DNA of 64,000 bases from Bordetella parapertussis (GTDB lineage Bacteria > Pseudomonadota > Gammaproteobacteria > Burkholderiales > Burkholderiaceae_D): the NCBI GenBank assembly GCA_945866125.1, contig CAMBFZ010000020.1, positions 1 through 64,000 of the forward strand, given 5' to 3'. The position numbers and the translations under genes are program-made. Positions 51,855 to 60,373 of this stretch are shown here, piece by piece (the stretch's first letter is position 1; each line of letters begins with the position of its first letter). The notes under the pieces are model-generated. The model ran no database searches. It saw only the letters and a list, made by a program, of their open reading frames with translations, and was not told the origin of the DNA.

Positions 51855-52040
51855 ATTACGCGTCTATTTTTCCGTATTCCATTGCCCCGTATTTATGCGT
51901 TTGAGCCTTCGCAAACGCAAGTCGAATCAACTTGCAAAGCGGGGTCGCACCGACAAAGATGATGCGCTAGCAGCCCCGGCGTTTGGGACTGCGGACAGCG
52001 GAACTTACCGCTGGTTTATTGACATCAACGAGGAGCGACT

Positions 52041-53141
52041 ATGAATGGATATCCACAATCAGTAAGCTATGGCGGCCAGCAAGTAATGCCTCAGGGATTG
52101 GCACCGCAAGGCTTGTTTGGCGGTATGTTGGGTGGCCCCGTCGGCGGCATGATTGGACGCGGCATCGGCAGCTGGCTTGGCAACCCTGCACTCGGTGCAC
52201 AGATCGGGCAGATCGCGGGTGGTATCGGCGGCAGCCTGCTACCTTTTCAATCCGATCCGATGGCAGCTTATGCACAGCAATTGCAGCAGCTGCAGCAACT
52301 TCAACAATTGCAGCAACAGCAAGGCTTGGCGCCGCAGGGATTCTTTGGCAACTTGCTCGGCCAGATTGGTCAGCCACTAGGGAGTGCCATCGGCGGTATC
52401 TTTGGTCACTCAGGTCTGGGCAGCACGATCGGAAGCGCTGCTTCGCATCTTGGCCGTTTGCTGCCGTTTCAAGCCGATCCAATGATGGCCGCGTATGCGC
52501 AGCAACTCGCCCAACAACAAGCCCAGCAAATTGCGCAGCAACTCGCTCAACAACAAGCGCAACAACAACTCGCGCCGCAAGGCTTCTTCGGCAATTTGCT
52601 CGGTCAGATTGGTCAGCCGCTCGGCAGCACAATCGGCGGCATTTTCGGTCAATCTGGATTGGGTGGCACGATTGGCGGTGCAGCTGGTCAGCTCGGACGT
52701 TTGCTACCGTTTCAGGTTGATCCGATGACGGCGGCCTATTCGCAGCAAATCGCACAACAACAAGCACAACAACTCGCTCAACAACAAGCCCAGCAAATTG
52801 CGCAGCAACTCGCTCAACAACAAGCGCAACAACAACTCGCGCCGCAAGGCTTCTTCGGCAATTTGCTCGGTCAGATCGGTCAGCCGCTCGGCAGCGCAAT
52901 CGGCGGCATCTGGGGCAATCAGGGGCTCGGCAGCAGCATCGGCAATATAGCCGGGCAGATTGGTCGAATGTTGCCATTCCAGATGGATCCGATGCAGCAA
53001 GCCGCATGGGCGCAGCAGCTCGCCCAACAGCAGCAACAACTGCCGTATCAGAGCTATCAGGCTTATCCGGGTAGTTATCAGGGCGGCTATCAGGGTGCCG
53101 GCCAGCAGGCTTACACAGGTACGCAGCAAACCTTGCATTAA
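52041..53141 (+). CDS. Gln-rich glycine-zipper repeat protein, function unknown
   Basis: A 366-residue protein built of four repeats starting at L20, L96, L177 and L266. Each has 'LAPQGFFGNLLGQIGQPLG', a Gly/Ile glycine-zipper stretch ('SAIGGIFG.SGLGSTIG'), then 'GRLLPFQ.DPM' and a Gln-Ala linker. Glycine zippers are membrane-associating or oligomerising modules; the Gln-rich linkers are disordered and may self-assemble. No signal peptide is visible. A C-terminal Tyr/Gly/Gln tail follows. The DNA has a 98-base exact direct repeat, so the array has grown recently. AGGAG precedes the ATG. It lies 62 bases ahead of the 89-residue protein and the protease, so the three are a unit. I do not recognise a family. 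Confidence 0.78.
   Translation: MNGYPQSVSYGGQQVMPQGLAPQGLFGGMLGGPVGGMIGRGIGSWLGNPALGAQIGQIAGGIGGSLLPFQSDPMAAYAQQLQQLQQLQQLQQQQGLAPQGFFGNLLGQIGQPLGSAIGGIFGHSGLGSTIGSAASHLGRLLPFQADPMMAAYAQQLAQQQAQQIAQQLAQQQAQQQLAPQGFFGNLLGQIGQPLGSTIGGIFGQSGLGGTIGGAAGQLGRLLPFQVDPMTAAYSQQIAQQQAQQLAQQQAQQIAQQLAQQQAQQQLAPQGFFGNLLGQIGQPLGSAIGGIWGNQGLGSSIGNIAGQIGRMLPFQMDPMQQAAWAQQLAQQQQQLPYQSYQAYPGSYQGGYQGAGQQAYTGTQQTLH
52512..52609 (+). repeat. 98-base exact direct repeat, copy 1
   Basis: The same 98 bases recur at 52779-52876, a spacing of 267 bases (89 codons), in frame. They encode the end of a Gln-Ala linker and the start of the glycine-zipper block. Bases flanking the two copies differ, so the duplication has begun to diverge. 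Confidence 0.85.
52779..52876 (+). repeat. 98-base exact direct repeat, copy 2
   Basis: Second copy of the repeat at 52512-52609. Such in-frame repeats allow recombination or slippage to change the number of zipper modules, giving length variants. Confidence 0.85.
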
Positions 53142-53203
53142 GCCAATCGTCACCTGCCTGCCGCGACCAAAGCGGCAGGCAATCAACCAACAGGACAGGA
53201 CAC

Positions 53204-53473
53204 ATGCAAGCAATTAAAGGCGGACCCGGACGTGGCCGCTATCTGGTCAGTGGCGGTGACAGCGGCACGCTGATTGATTTTATTGATCATGCGGGCGACG
53301 ACCCGACGTTCAGCCTGCTCGACACGATAGGCCCGCAGGACAAACCTCACACCGCCGTCTTCGAGATGCCTCATGACACCGCAGCCGCGCTGGCACGTCG
53401 CTTTCAAACGGAAGGCACATTAAAGATCGAACCGGATCGCCCGCTCTCGATGTTCAGCAGCTGGCAGCACTGA
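53204..53473 (+). CDS. 89-residue stand-alone homologue of the adjacent protease's pro-region (predicted inhibitor or chaperone)
   Basis: A small soluble protein with no signal peptide. Residues 10-85 align by eye with residues about 35-136 of the subtilase encoded 23 bases downstream: 'RGRYLVS' with 'KGQFLIA', 'FSLLDTIGP' with 'IEIIDRVGP', 'TAVFEMPHDTAAAL' with 'SVLVARMDENRANTL', 'GTLKIEPDRPLSM' with 'GQLIVERDQPLHL'. In the protease this stretch lies where subtilisins have their I9-type pro-domain, an autoinhibitor and folding helper. The small protein therefore looks like a free pro-domain that could inhibit or fold the protease. Function is inference. Confidence 0.72.
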   Translation: MQAIKGGPGRGRYLVSGGDSGTLIDFIDHAGDDPTFSLLDTIGPQDKPHTAVFEMPHDTAAALARRFQTEGTLKIEPDRPLSMFSSWQH

Positions 53474-53496
53474 CGATTATTCACGAAAGGATCACC

Positions 53497-55386
53497 ATGG
53501 CAACAAAATCAGAATCGGGTGCAGCGTCGCCACCCGAAGCCTTACCCGGCCCGAAGGACACCAGCGCAGCGGATGCGTCCCGACAACGTCAGGTTCGTCA
53601 GCGCAAAGGGCAATTTCTTATCGCACCGCGACGCCAGCCCGGCATGCAGATGATGGGCCTGATGCCGATGCAATTTGCCGCTGTCGAGCAGGCATTACGG
53701 GACAGCCCTGATATCGAAATTATCGACCGGGTCGGCCCTAAGGAAGGGGTCGCCACGCTTGGCACGATGGGTGCACTTGGCGCAGGCTTTCAGCAGCCCG
53801 CCAGTGTGCTGGTGGCGCGCATGGATGAAAACCGTGCCAATACGCTGATGCTGCAATCGCAAGGGCAATTGATCGTCGAGCGCGATCAGCCCTTGCATCT
53901 GCTCGACGTTAATTATGCGCAGCTTGAGATGGTGAGCTGCAGTTTGCCCAGTGCTGGTGCTGCGTTCAAAGCGGATTTTCTGGTGCTCGGCAACGGCAAG
54001 CCGGTCAAGGACGCCGAAGTCTATCTGTTTGGCAGTTTGTTGCCTGCCACCGGCGTGACAGACGCCAATGGCAAAGTCAGTTTGACGCTCTTTGGTGAGA
54101 GCGCAGGCACGCTGCGCCGGCTCTATGTCAAACCTAAAATGGACTTCTGGAGTTTTTATCAAGAGCAGCCCGACGTCAGCGACAGCGAGCTCAATGCAGT
54201 TGGTCTACGCGCGCGCTCCGAATGGCCGGCGCTGGCCAATTTCCCGCAGCAGCAAGCGCTTGGCTGGGGGCAGAGAGCGATGCGACTTGATCAGCTACCG
54301 CCTCATTACCGTGGCCAAGGCATCAAGATTGCCATCATCGATTCCGGCGCGGCCAACAGTCACGATGACTTGAAAAAAATCACGCGTGGCTATGACGTCA
54401 TCAATAAAGCCCATTCGACTAGCACCTGGAATATCGACACCATCGCACACGGCTCGCATTGTGCCGGCGTGATCGCCGGCGCCGATTCGCAAAGCGGCAT
54501 ACGCGGCTTTGCGCCCGACGCCGAGGTCCACGCTTGCAAGCTTTTCCCCGGCGGGCAAATCAGTCAATTGATTGATGCGCTTGAATATTGCATCGAAAAA
54601 CAAATCGATGTGGTCAATCTCAGCTTGGGTGGTGCCGAACCATCGGAGGCACTTGAGCAGCAGATACAGCGTGCACGCCAGGCTGGTGTGGCCTGCATTG
54701 TCGCTGCGGGCAACTCGGGCGGCGCAGTGCAGTATCCAGCGGCCTCGCCCAATGTTCTGGCCGTTGCAGCGATCGGTCGAATGAATGAATTCCCATCTGA
54801 TAGTTATCACACCCAGACGCTGACGCAGTACGTTGATGCCAACGGTTATTTTTCAGCGCGTTTCTCGTGTTATGGGCCGGAGATTGCGGTTTGTGCGCCA
54901 GGCGTCGCGATCACCTCATCGGTGCCGGACAATAATTTTGCGGCATGGGACGGGACCTCAATGGCTGCACCCCACGTGACGGGTCTGGCCGCGCTGGTGC
55001 TGGCGCATCATCCGGATTTTCAGAGCAGCGGGATGGTGCGTACGGCCGAGCGGGTTGAGCGTCTATTTCAGATCATCAAAATGTCATGCAGACCGGTGCA
55101 GCTTGGTGACCAACGCCGAACCGGCTATGGTTTGCCCGATGTGATGCTTGCACTCGGGCTCACACAAGCGCGGGCAATGCCAGCCATGGCCATGCCATTT
55201 GATGCGGTTGGCGCCATGATGCGGGGCCCGGCTATGCAAAGCTTGGGTAACGTCTACCGGGAGGGACCGCGGATGATGCAGCAAGTGACCCCCTACGGGC
55301 TCAGTGGCGTCGATCCGTATACGGCATGGCTGTCTTCCATGGCGGGGTATGGAATGCCGACGCATTACCAGCGGTCTAACTGGTAG
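53497..55386 (+). CDS. S8-family subtilisin-like serine protease
   Basis: A 629-residue protein. Residues 1-35 are low complexity, 35-137 an I9-like pro-region, about 145-235 a beta-sandwich-like segment ('GKPVKDAEVYLFG', 'TDANGKVSLTLFG'), and 275-560 the S8 domain. The triad is D282 ('IIDSGAANSHDD'), H318 ('AHGSHCAG') and S488 ('GTSMAAPH'), with oxyanion N406 ('AAGNSGG'), so it should be active. The tail 560-629 is Met/Gly-rich and has 'YGLSGVDPYTAWLSS'. No signal peptide or sorting motif is visible, so it is either intracellular or exported by a non-classical route. A terminator follows. Confidence 0.88.
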   Translation: MATKSESGAASPPEALPGPKDTSAADASRQRQVRQRKGQFLIAPRRQPGMQMMGLMPMQFAAVEQALRDSPDIEIIDRVGPKEGVATLGTMGALGAGFQQPASVLVARMDENRANTLMLQSQGQLIVERDQPLHLLDVNYAQLEMVSCSLPSAGAAFKADFLVLGNGKPVKDAEVYLFGSLLPATGVTDANGKVSLTLFGESAGTLRRLYVKPKMDFWSFYQEQPDVSDSELNAVGLRARSEWPALANFPQQQALGWGQRAMRLDQLPPHYRGQGIKIAIIDSGAANSHDDLKKITRGYDVINKAHSTSTWNIDTIAHGSHCAGVIAGADSQSGIRGFAPDAEVHACKLFPGGQISQLIDALEYCIEKQIDVVNLSLGGAEPSEALEQQIQRARQAGVACIVAAGNSGGAVQYPAASPNVLAVAAIGRMNEFPSDSYHTQTLTQYVDANGYFSARFSCYGPEIAVCAPGVAITSSVPDNNFAAWDGTSMAAPHVTGLAALVLAHHPDFQSSGMVRTAERVERLFQIIKMSCRPVQLGDQRRTGYGLPDVMLALGLTQARAMPAMAMPFDAVGAMMRGPAMQSLGNVYREGPRMMQQVTPYGLSGVDPYTAWLSSMAGYGMPTHYQRSNW

Positions 55387-55411
55387 TAAATTGGCTTGAT
55401 CGTTTTACTTC

Positions 55412-55443
55412 AAATGCGATGGCGACGGCCATCGCATTTTTTT
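55412..55443 (+). terminator. Intrinsic terminator after the protease
   Basis: AAATGCGATGGC-gacg-GCCATCGCATTT, a 12-bp stem with T-run; it ends the Gln-rich/89-residue/protease transcript. Confidence 0.9.
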
Positions 55444-55597
55444 GATGCTCTCAGTCAGACTGACGCAAAGAGAACGGCAAAAAAATAGGGAATTCGGTGT
55501 GTAGCCGGAACTTGTTGCCCACCAAAGGGGTCATGTCGAATACGCAATCACATCATTGCGCCTCTACTTTCGAATTGACATCACGATGAGGAACATC

Positions 55598-55924
55598 ATG
55601 GAGCAAACCAGACAGCACCATCAAAAACACAAGCAGCACGAATTGGCATCGCAAGAGACGTACGATCCCAATCAGCTACTCGATACGCTGCGTGAACGCA
55701 TGAATCTGAAAAACGATGCCGCGCTCTCGCGTGCCCTCGAAGTCGCCCCGCCCGTGATCAGTAAAATCCGGCACCGCTCGTTACCTGTTGGCGCTTCGCT
55801 GCTCATTCGCATGCATGAGGTGACCCAGATGAGTATTCGCGATCTGCGAGATTTGATGGGGGACAGACGGATGAAATACCGTCTCTCGGATGCACAGGGC
55901 AAGCCTAAGCCTGCGCAAGAATAA
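55598..55924 (+). CDS. Small HTH (Cro/CI-like) regulator
   Basis: A 108-residue protein. Residues 30-80 form a helix-turn-helix ('DAALSRALEVAPPVISKIRH') like Cro/CI-type DNA-binding domains, followed by 'SLLIRMHEVTQMSIRDLRDLMG'. The N-terminus is His/Gln-rich and polar. The ATG at 55598 has GAGGAA just ahead. It is a possible regulator of the upstream protease unit, from which it is separated by a terminator. A full hairpin lies between it and the convergent radA. Confidence 0.78.
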   Translation: MEQTRQHHQKHKQHELASQETYDPNQLLDTLRERMNLKNDAALSRALEVAPPVISKIRHRSLPVGASLLIRMHEVTQMSIRDLRDLMGDRRMKYRLSDAQGKPKPAQE

Positions 55925-55940
55925 ATATTGACTGTCTGAT

Positions 55941-55967
55941 CAAAGACATCGAACTCCGATGTCTTTG
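55941..55967. terminator. Hairpin between convergent HTH gene and radA
   Basis: CAAAGACATCG-aactc-CGATGTCTTTG is a perfect 11-bp inverted repeat with a short T-run on the plus side, 16 bases past the HTH stop and 9 bases before the radA stop. It probably ends both transcripts; the T-runs are short, so this is not certain. Confidence 0.65.
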
Positions 55968-55975
55968 CCCAAACG

Positions 55976-57346
55976 TTATTGCAGCTCGCGTACTTTGTTC
56001 ATCGCCTCGTCAATACGCTCGACGCCGATCACCTGCAAGCCTTCGATTTGATGCTTGGGCAGATTCGCCTTCGGCACTAGCGCAATCGAAAACCCAAGCT
56101 TGGCCGCTTCGCGCAAGCGCTCCTGACCGCGCGGTGCAGGCCGAATCTCACCCGCCAATCCAACCTCCCCAAACGCCACCAGCCCGCGCGGCAAAGGCTT
56201 GCTGCGCATTGAAGAATGAATCGCCAGAAGCACCGGCAAATCTGCCGCGGGTTCGGTGATTTTGACGCCACCCACGGCATTGATAAACACATCCTGATCA
56301 AACGCAGCCACCCCGGCATGACGGTGCAGCACCGCCAGCAGCATGGCTAACCGATTCTGCTCCAGGCCGACCGACAGGCGCCGCGCATTAGGCACATGCG
56401 ACGCATCAACCAGTGCTTGTATCTCGACCAAAAGCGGACGGCTGCCCTCTTGTGTGACCATCACGCAAGACCCCGGCACCTGCGTGTCATGCTGCGACAA
56501 GAAGAGCGCCGAAGGATTGGAGACGCCCTTTAATCCTTTTTCGGTCATCGCAAACACGCCCAGCTCATTGACAGCACCAAAGCGATTTTTAAATGCCCGC
56601 ACAAGCCGGAAACTCGAATGCGTATCGCCCTCGAAGTACAAGACCGTATCGACGATATGCTCCAGCACCCGCGGCCCGGCCAGTGCGCCCTCTTTGGTCA
56701 CATGGCCAACCATGATGATGGTGATGCCCGACTGCTTGGCCACTCGCGTGAGCTGCGCGGCGCATTCACGCACCTGGGCCACCGAGCCGGGCGCGGAAGT
56801 CAGCGCATCGGAATACACCGTCTGGATGGAATCAATCACCGCCACTTGGGGCTTGATGTCGGCTAAGGTGTGGAGAATTTTTTCAAGTTGAATCTCGGCC
56901 TGCAACTGCAGGCCTGCCGCATCCACAGCTAGCCTGCGCGCACGCAGCGCAATTTGTGCACCTGATTCTTCACCGCTGACATACAGCACTTTTTTTTGTT
57001 TGGATAAATTAGCCAATGCCTGTAGCAGCAACGTCGATTTGCCAATACCCGGATCACCGCCAATCAGCACCACCCCGCCGGCGACCAGACCACCACCGAG
57101 TACGCGATCGAATTCCTCGATACCAGTGCCAAAGCGCGGTACATCGATGGCGTCAATGTCGGCTAAGCTCATCACCGGCGCGCCTTGGGCGATGCCCTGC
57201 GGTGCCGACGAATACCGGTTACCCGCAGTTTCGACAATTGTCTCAACCAGCGTGTTCCAGCGATCACAATGCGAGCATTGTCCGGCCCATTTATTACTTA
57301 CGCCACCGCATTCGGTGCAGGTGTAATTCGTTTTTGCTTTGGCCAT
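55976..57346 (-). CDS. radA: DNA repair protein RadA
   Basis: A 456-residue RecA-like branch-migration ATPase. The N-terminal zinc finger ('CTECGGVSNKWAGQCSHC'), Walker A 'GGDPGIGKSTLLLQ', the RadA motif 'FKNRFGAVNE' and a C-terminal Lon-like domain ('GEVGLAGEIRPA') are all present. It drives branch migration in recombinational repair. It follows alr with one base between, an order usual in Burkholderiales. Confidence 0.96.
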   Translation of the reverse strand: MAKAKTNYTCTECGGVSNKWAGQCSHCDRWNTLVETIVETAGNRYSSAPQGIAQGAPVMSLADIDAIDVPRFGTGIEEFDRVLGGGLVAGGVVLIGGDPGIGKSTLLLQALANLSKQKKVLYVSGEESGAQIALRARRLAVDAAGLQLQAEIQLEKILHTLADIKPQVAVIDSIQTVYSDALTSAPGSVAQVRECAAQLTRVAKQSGITIIMVGHVTKEGALAGPRVLEHIVDTVLYFEGDTHSSFRLVRAFKNRFGAVNELGVFAMTEKGLKGVSNPSALFLSQHDTQVPGSCVMVTQEGSRPLLVEIQALVDASHVPNARRLSVGLEQNRLAMLLAVLHRHAGVAAFDQDVFINAVGGVKITEPAADLPVLLAIHSSMRSKPLPRGLVAFGEVGLAGEIRPAPRGQERLREAAKLGFSIALVPKANLPKHQIEGLQVIGVERIDEAMNKVRELQ

Positions 57347-57347
57347 C

Positions 57348-58424
57348 TTAGTTGCGCACCCGCCTTTGTACCCGTGGCGTCAGCGCACACAGTAATTCAT
57401 AACCAATGGTGCCGGCCGCAGCGGCGACTTCATCCACGGGCAGTCCGTCGCCCCACAAAGTAACCTGGCTACCCACCTCTGCCGTGGGCACAGGCGCGAG
57501 GTCAACGGTAATCATATCCATTGAGACGCGACCGATGAGACGGCAGCGTACACCGTTAACCAGGACCGGCGTACCCGTTGGCGCACTGCGCGGATAGCCA
57601 TCAGCATAGCCGCAGGCGACGATCCCGATACGCATTGGCGACTCGGCTGTAAACAAGCTGCCGTAGCCCACCATCGCGCCGGCTGCGAGGGCCTGTACCG
57701 CCATCACTTTACTTTCCAACTGCATGGCAGGACGCAGTCCAAACGACGCCGCACTGCCACCGCCGGGCGAAGCACCGTAAAGCATCACCCCGGGACGTAT
57801 CCAGTCGGCGTGTAGCCGAGGCTGCATCAGTGTGGCCGCGGAGTTGGCCACGCTGATGAGGCCATCAAGACCGGCGGTGGCCTCGCGAAAACGGGCAAAC
57901 TGGCTGTCAGCGCTCAGCACCGCACCCGGCTGCTCGGCGTTAGCAAAATGCGTCATGAAAGCAATCGACTGCACCGCCGGCATCGCACGCAGACGTGCAT
58001 AGGCGGCACGCACTCGGTCCGGGCTAAAGCCAAGCCGGTTCATGCCGGTGTTGATCTTGAGGTGGATATCGAGCGGTGAAGACAAACGCGCTGCCTCCAG
58101 CATGCTGAGCTGCGCGTCATGGTGGACAACGAGCGCAAGCCGGTGCCTCTCTGCCACGGCCAAATCAGCGGGTTCAAACAAGCCTTCGAGCATCAGGATC
58201 GGCTTTTGCCAGCCCGATTCACGCAAACGAACGGCCGCATCCCATTCGATCAATGACAAACCATCGGCCTGTGCGAAGCCCTGCAAAGCCGCGTCAAGCC
58301 CATGACCGTAGGCATCGGCCTTAACAACGGCCCATATTTTTGCCTGCGGCACAGCGGCGCGCGCGACGGCGAGATTGGCCCGCAGTGCGCGAACATCGGT
58401 AATAGCTACTAAGGGTCTGGGCAT
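57348..58424 (-). CDS. alr: Alanine racemase
   Basis: A 358-residue PLP enzyme. The PLP Lys is in 'AVVKADAYGHG' and the second catalytic base is the Tyr in 'MVGYGSLFTAE'. It makes D-alanine for peptidoglycan. Divergent from lplT with a 156-base gap, and immediately upstream of radA. Confidence 0.95.
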   Translation of the reverse strand: MPRPLVAITDVRALRANLAVARAAVPQAKIWAVVKADAYGHGLDAALQGFAQADGLSLIEWDAAVRLRESGWQKPILMLEGLFEPADLAVAERHRLALVVHHDAQLSMLEAARLSSPLDIHLKINTGMNRLGFSPDRVRAAYARLRAMPAVQSIAFMTHFANAEQPGAVLSADSQFARFREATAGLDGLISVANSAATLMQPRLHADWIRPGVMLYGASPGGGSAASFGLRPAMQLESKVMAVQALAAGAMVGYGSLFTAESPMRIGIVACGYADGYPRSAPTGTPVLVNGVRCRLIGRVSMDMITVDLAPVPTAEVGSQVTLWGDGLPVDEVAAAAGTIGYELLCALTPRVQRRVRN

Positions 58425-58580
58425 CGGGAGTCGGGAATCGGGCGGAAATTGGCAGCGGACAAGCGGTCAGAAGGTCTCGCATTTTACCGGAGCCGGCCGG
58501 ATTGCCGGGCCCCTTTCGGCGGGACGGCCAACATTTCATGGTATAAAGCTATCCGCTATTGCTCTCGCATTGCACCACCT

Positions 58581-59852
58581 ATGAATCGCGGCTTCTACAC
58601 CATCATTGCGGCGCAGTTTTTTTCTTCGCTAGCCGACAATGCCCTGCTGATCGTCTCTATCGCGCTGTTGGCAACCATGCAATCACCGGCGTGGATGACG
58701 CCGATGCTCAAGCTGTTTTTCGTTTTGTCCTACGTGCTGCTGGCTCCTTTTGTAGGCGCATTTGCCGATGCCTTCCCCAAAGGGCGGGTGATGTTTATCA
58801 CCAATCTGGTCAAGGTGGTCGGCTGTCTGATGATGTTTTTGCACGTGCACCCACTGCTGGCTTATGCGATGGTGGGGTTTGGTGCGGCCGCTTATTCGCC
58901 CGCCAAATACGGCATTTTGACCGAGCTGCTGCCGCCAGAAAAGCTGGTGGCCGCCAACGGCTGGATCGAAGGCTTAACGGTGCTGTCGATTATTTTTGGC
59001 ACCGTCCTTGGTGGGGCGCTTGTCAGTCAGCAGTTTGCCGCCTATCTGCCAAGCATTGTGGCGGTGCCAGACGCCTTGTTGGTGGAAGCGCCGATTGAAT
59101 TCGCGCTCGGTGTGGTGATGTGCAGCTATGTACTTGCGGCGCTGTTTAACCTGAAAATTCCCGATACCGGCGCCCATTATGCGCATCAGGAACGTCACCC
59201 GATCAAGCTCGTAATCGATTTCTCGCAATGCTTTATTAAGCTCTGGCGCGATCGGCTTGGCCAAATTTCACTGGCGGTCACCTCGCTGTTTTGGGGTGCC
59301 GGTGCGACGCTGCAGTTTATTGTTTTAAAGTGGGCCGAGAAGGCGCTTGGCATGCCGCTCGATAAAGCGGCCATTTTGCAAGGCGTGGTTGCCGTTGGCG
59401 TCGCATTTGGTGCCATGGCTGCAGCTCGGACGATCCCGCTGAAAAAGTCGCTGTCGGTCATGCCGGTGGGGTTTGCGATGGGTCTGGTGGTGATTCTGAT
59501 GACGCTGGCGCAATCGATCTCGGTGGCGTATCCCTTATTGGTGATTGTGGGCGCCTTATCGGGGTATTTTGTGGTGCCGATGAATGCGTTGCTGCAGCAC
59601 CGGGGCCATGTACTGATGAGCGCCGGTCATTCGATTGCGGTACAAAATTTTAGCGAAAATTTATCGATCCTTATCATGCTCGCGCTCTACGCGCTGATGG
59701 TCAAACTGGATTTGAATGTCTATGTGGTCATTGTGCTTTTTGGGCTGTTCGTCTCATCGAGCATGTGGCTGATCATGAAAAAGCATGCCGCAAATCAGGC
59801 GCAATTTGATTCTATGCACCTGATCGGCGAAGAAAAACACGTCGGCACCTGA
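58581..59852 (+). CDS. lplT: Lysophospholipid transporter LplT
   Basis: A 423-residue MFS protein with about 12 helices. 'MNRGFYTIIAAQFFSSLADNALL' and 'AFADAFPKGRVMFITNLVKVVG' are the LplT start; 'YSPAKYGILTELLPPEKLVAANGW' is its diagnostic block. It flips lysophosphatidylethanolamine across the inner membrane. Here Aas, the acyltransferase partner in E. coli, is not adjacent. The ATG at 58581 is chosen because the earlier codons have no match. Confidence 0.92.
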   Translation: MNRGFYTIIAAQFFSSLADNALLIVSIALLATMQSPAWMTPMLKLFFVLSYVLLAPFVGAFADAFPKGRVMFITNLVKVVGCLMMFLHVHPLLAYAMVGFGAAAYSPAKYGILTELLPPEKLVAANGWIEGLTVLSIIFGTVLGGALVSQQFAAYLPSIVAVPDALLVEAPIEFALGVVMCSYVLAALFNLKIPDTGAHYAHQERHPIKLVIDFSQCFIKLWRDRLGQISLAVTSLFWGAGATLQFIVLKWAEKALGMPLDKAAILQGVVAVGVAFGAMAAARTIPLKKSLSVMPVGFAMGLVVILMTLAQSISVAYPLLVIVGALSGYFVVPMNALLQHRGHVLMSAGHSIAVQNFSENLSILIMLALYALMVKLDLNVYVVIVLFGLFVSSSMWLIMKKHAANQAQFDSMHLIGEEKHVGT

Positions 59853-59859
59853 GTGCGCC

Positions 59860-60261
59860 TCAATCCAGATGCTTGATCGCCGCGCGAATGCCCTCGGTGG
59901 CGTCCTTGGCGACATTCATGTGGTGCCTGTCTTCAAATTTGCCGGTCTTAATCCATTGCATGGTCGCCAGATCATCGACCCGCTCGGCGTTATCAAGCGA
60001 GAGTTGCAAGCGGTCGCGTGCGTCATCGAGTTGTTGACGTAACTTGGTCGTTGCATCATCCACTGCCCTTGCCTTCGACTGCCGAAAAGGGCTTGTCTCG
60101 GGCGCCGAAGAGAGCGACCCCACGCTGCCCACACCGTATCCAAGCGCCAGCGCCGCCACTAACCAATACCCCGAATGCAGCGTGCTGCTGTTGACGCGGA
60201 TATGCTGACGCAGGCTCTTGAGCCAGTCTGGTGGAGTGGCATTAGCAAAATGACTAATCAT
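59860..60261 (-). CDS. Membrane-anchored hypothetical protein with a coiled-coil segment
   Basis: A 133-residue protein with one transmembrane helix (about 33-50, 'YWLVAALALGYGVGSVGSL'), then an amphipathic, charged segment ('KLRQQLDDARDRLQLSLDNAER') that looks like a short coiled coil, and a C-terminal 'MNVAKDATEGIRAAI' region. AAGGGA precedes the ATG. It is convergent with lplT. No family recognised; it may be a periplasmic or inner-membrane accessory. Confidence 0.65.
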   Translation of the reverse strand: MISHFANATPPDWLKSLRQHIRVNSSTLHSGYWLVAALALGYGVGSVGSLSSAPETSPFRQSKARAVDDATTKLRQQLDDARDRLQLSLDNAERVDDLATMQWIKTGKFEDRHHMNVAKDATEGIRAAIKHLD

Positions 60262-60373
60262 AGTGATTCCCTTAATAAGATTTTCGGGAATTACTTTTGC
60301 AAGTTTCGTGCCGCGCCTGACAGTGTGGCCTGGCTGGTGGGATCATTAAAAAACACGGCCTTGGCTTACGCCT

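Noticed and set aside
52512..52876. Spaced direct repeats considered as a CRISPR array
   Set aside because: Repeat length (98 bases), in-frame spacing and coding content show a protein repeat; no cas genes are nearby.
52039..53205. 388-codon minus-strand open frame across the Gln-rich gene
   Set aside because: It lies antisense to a repetitive gene whose codon bias makes long reverse frames likely; the protein is Arg/Ala/Cys-rich with no family features or ribosome site.
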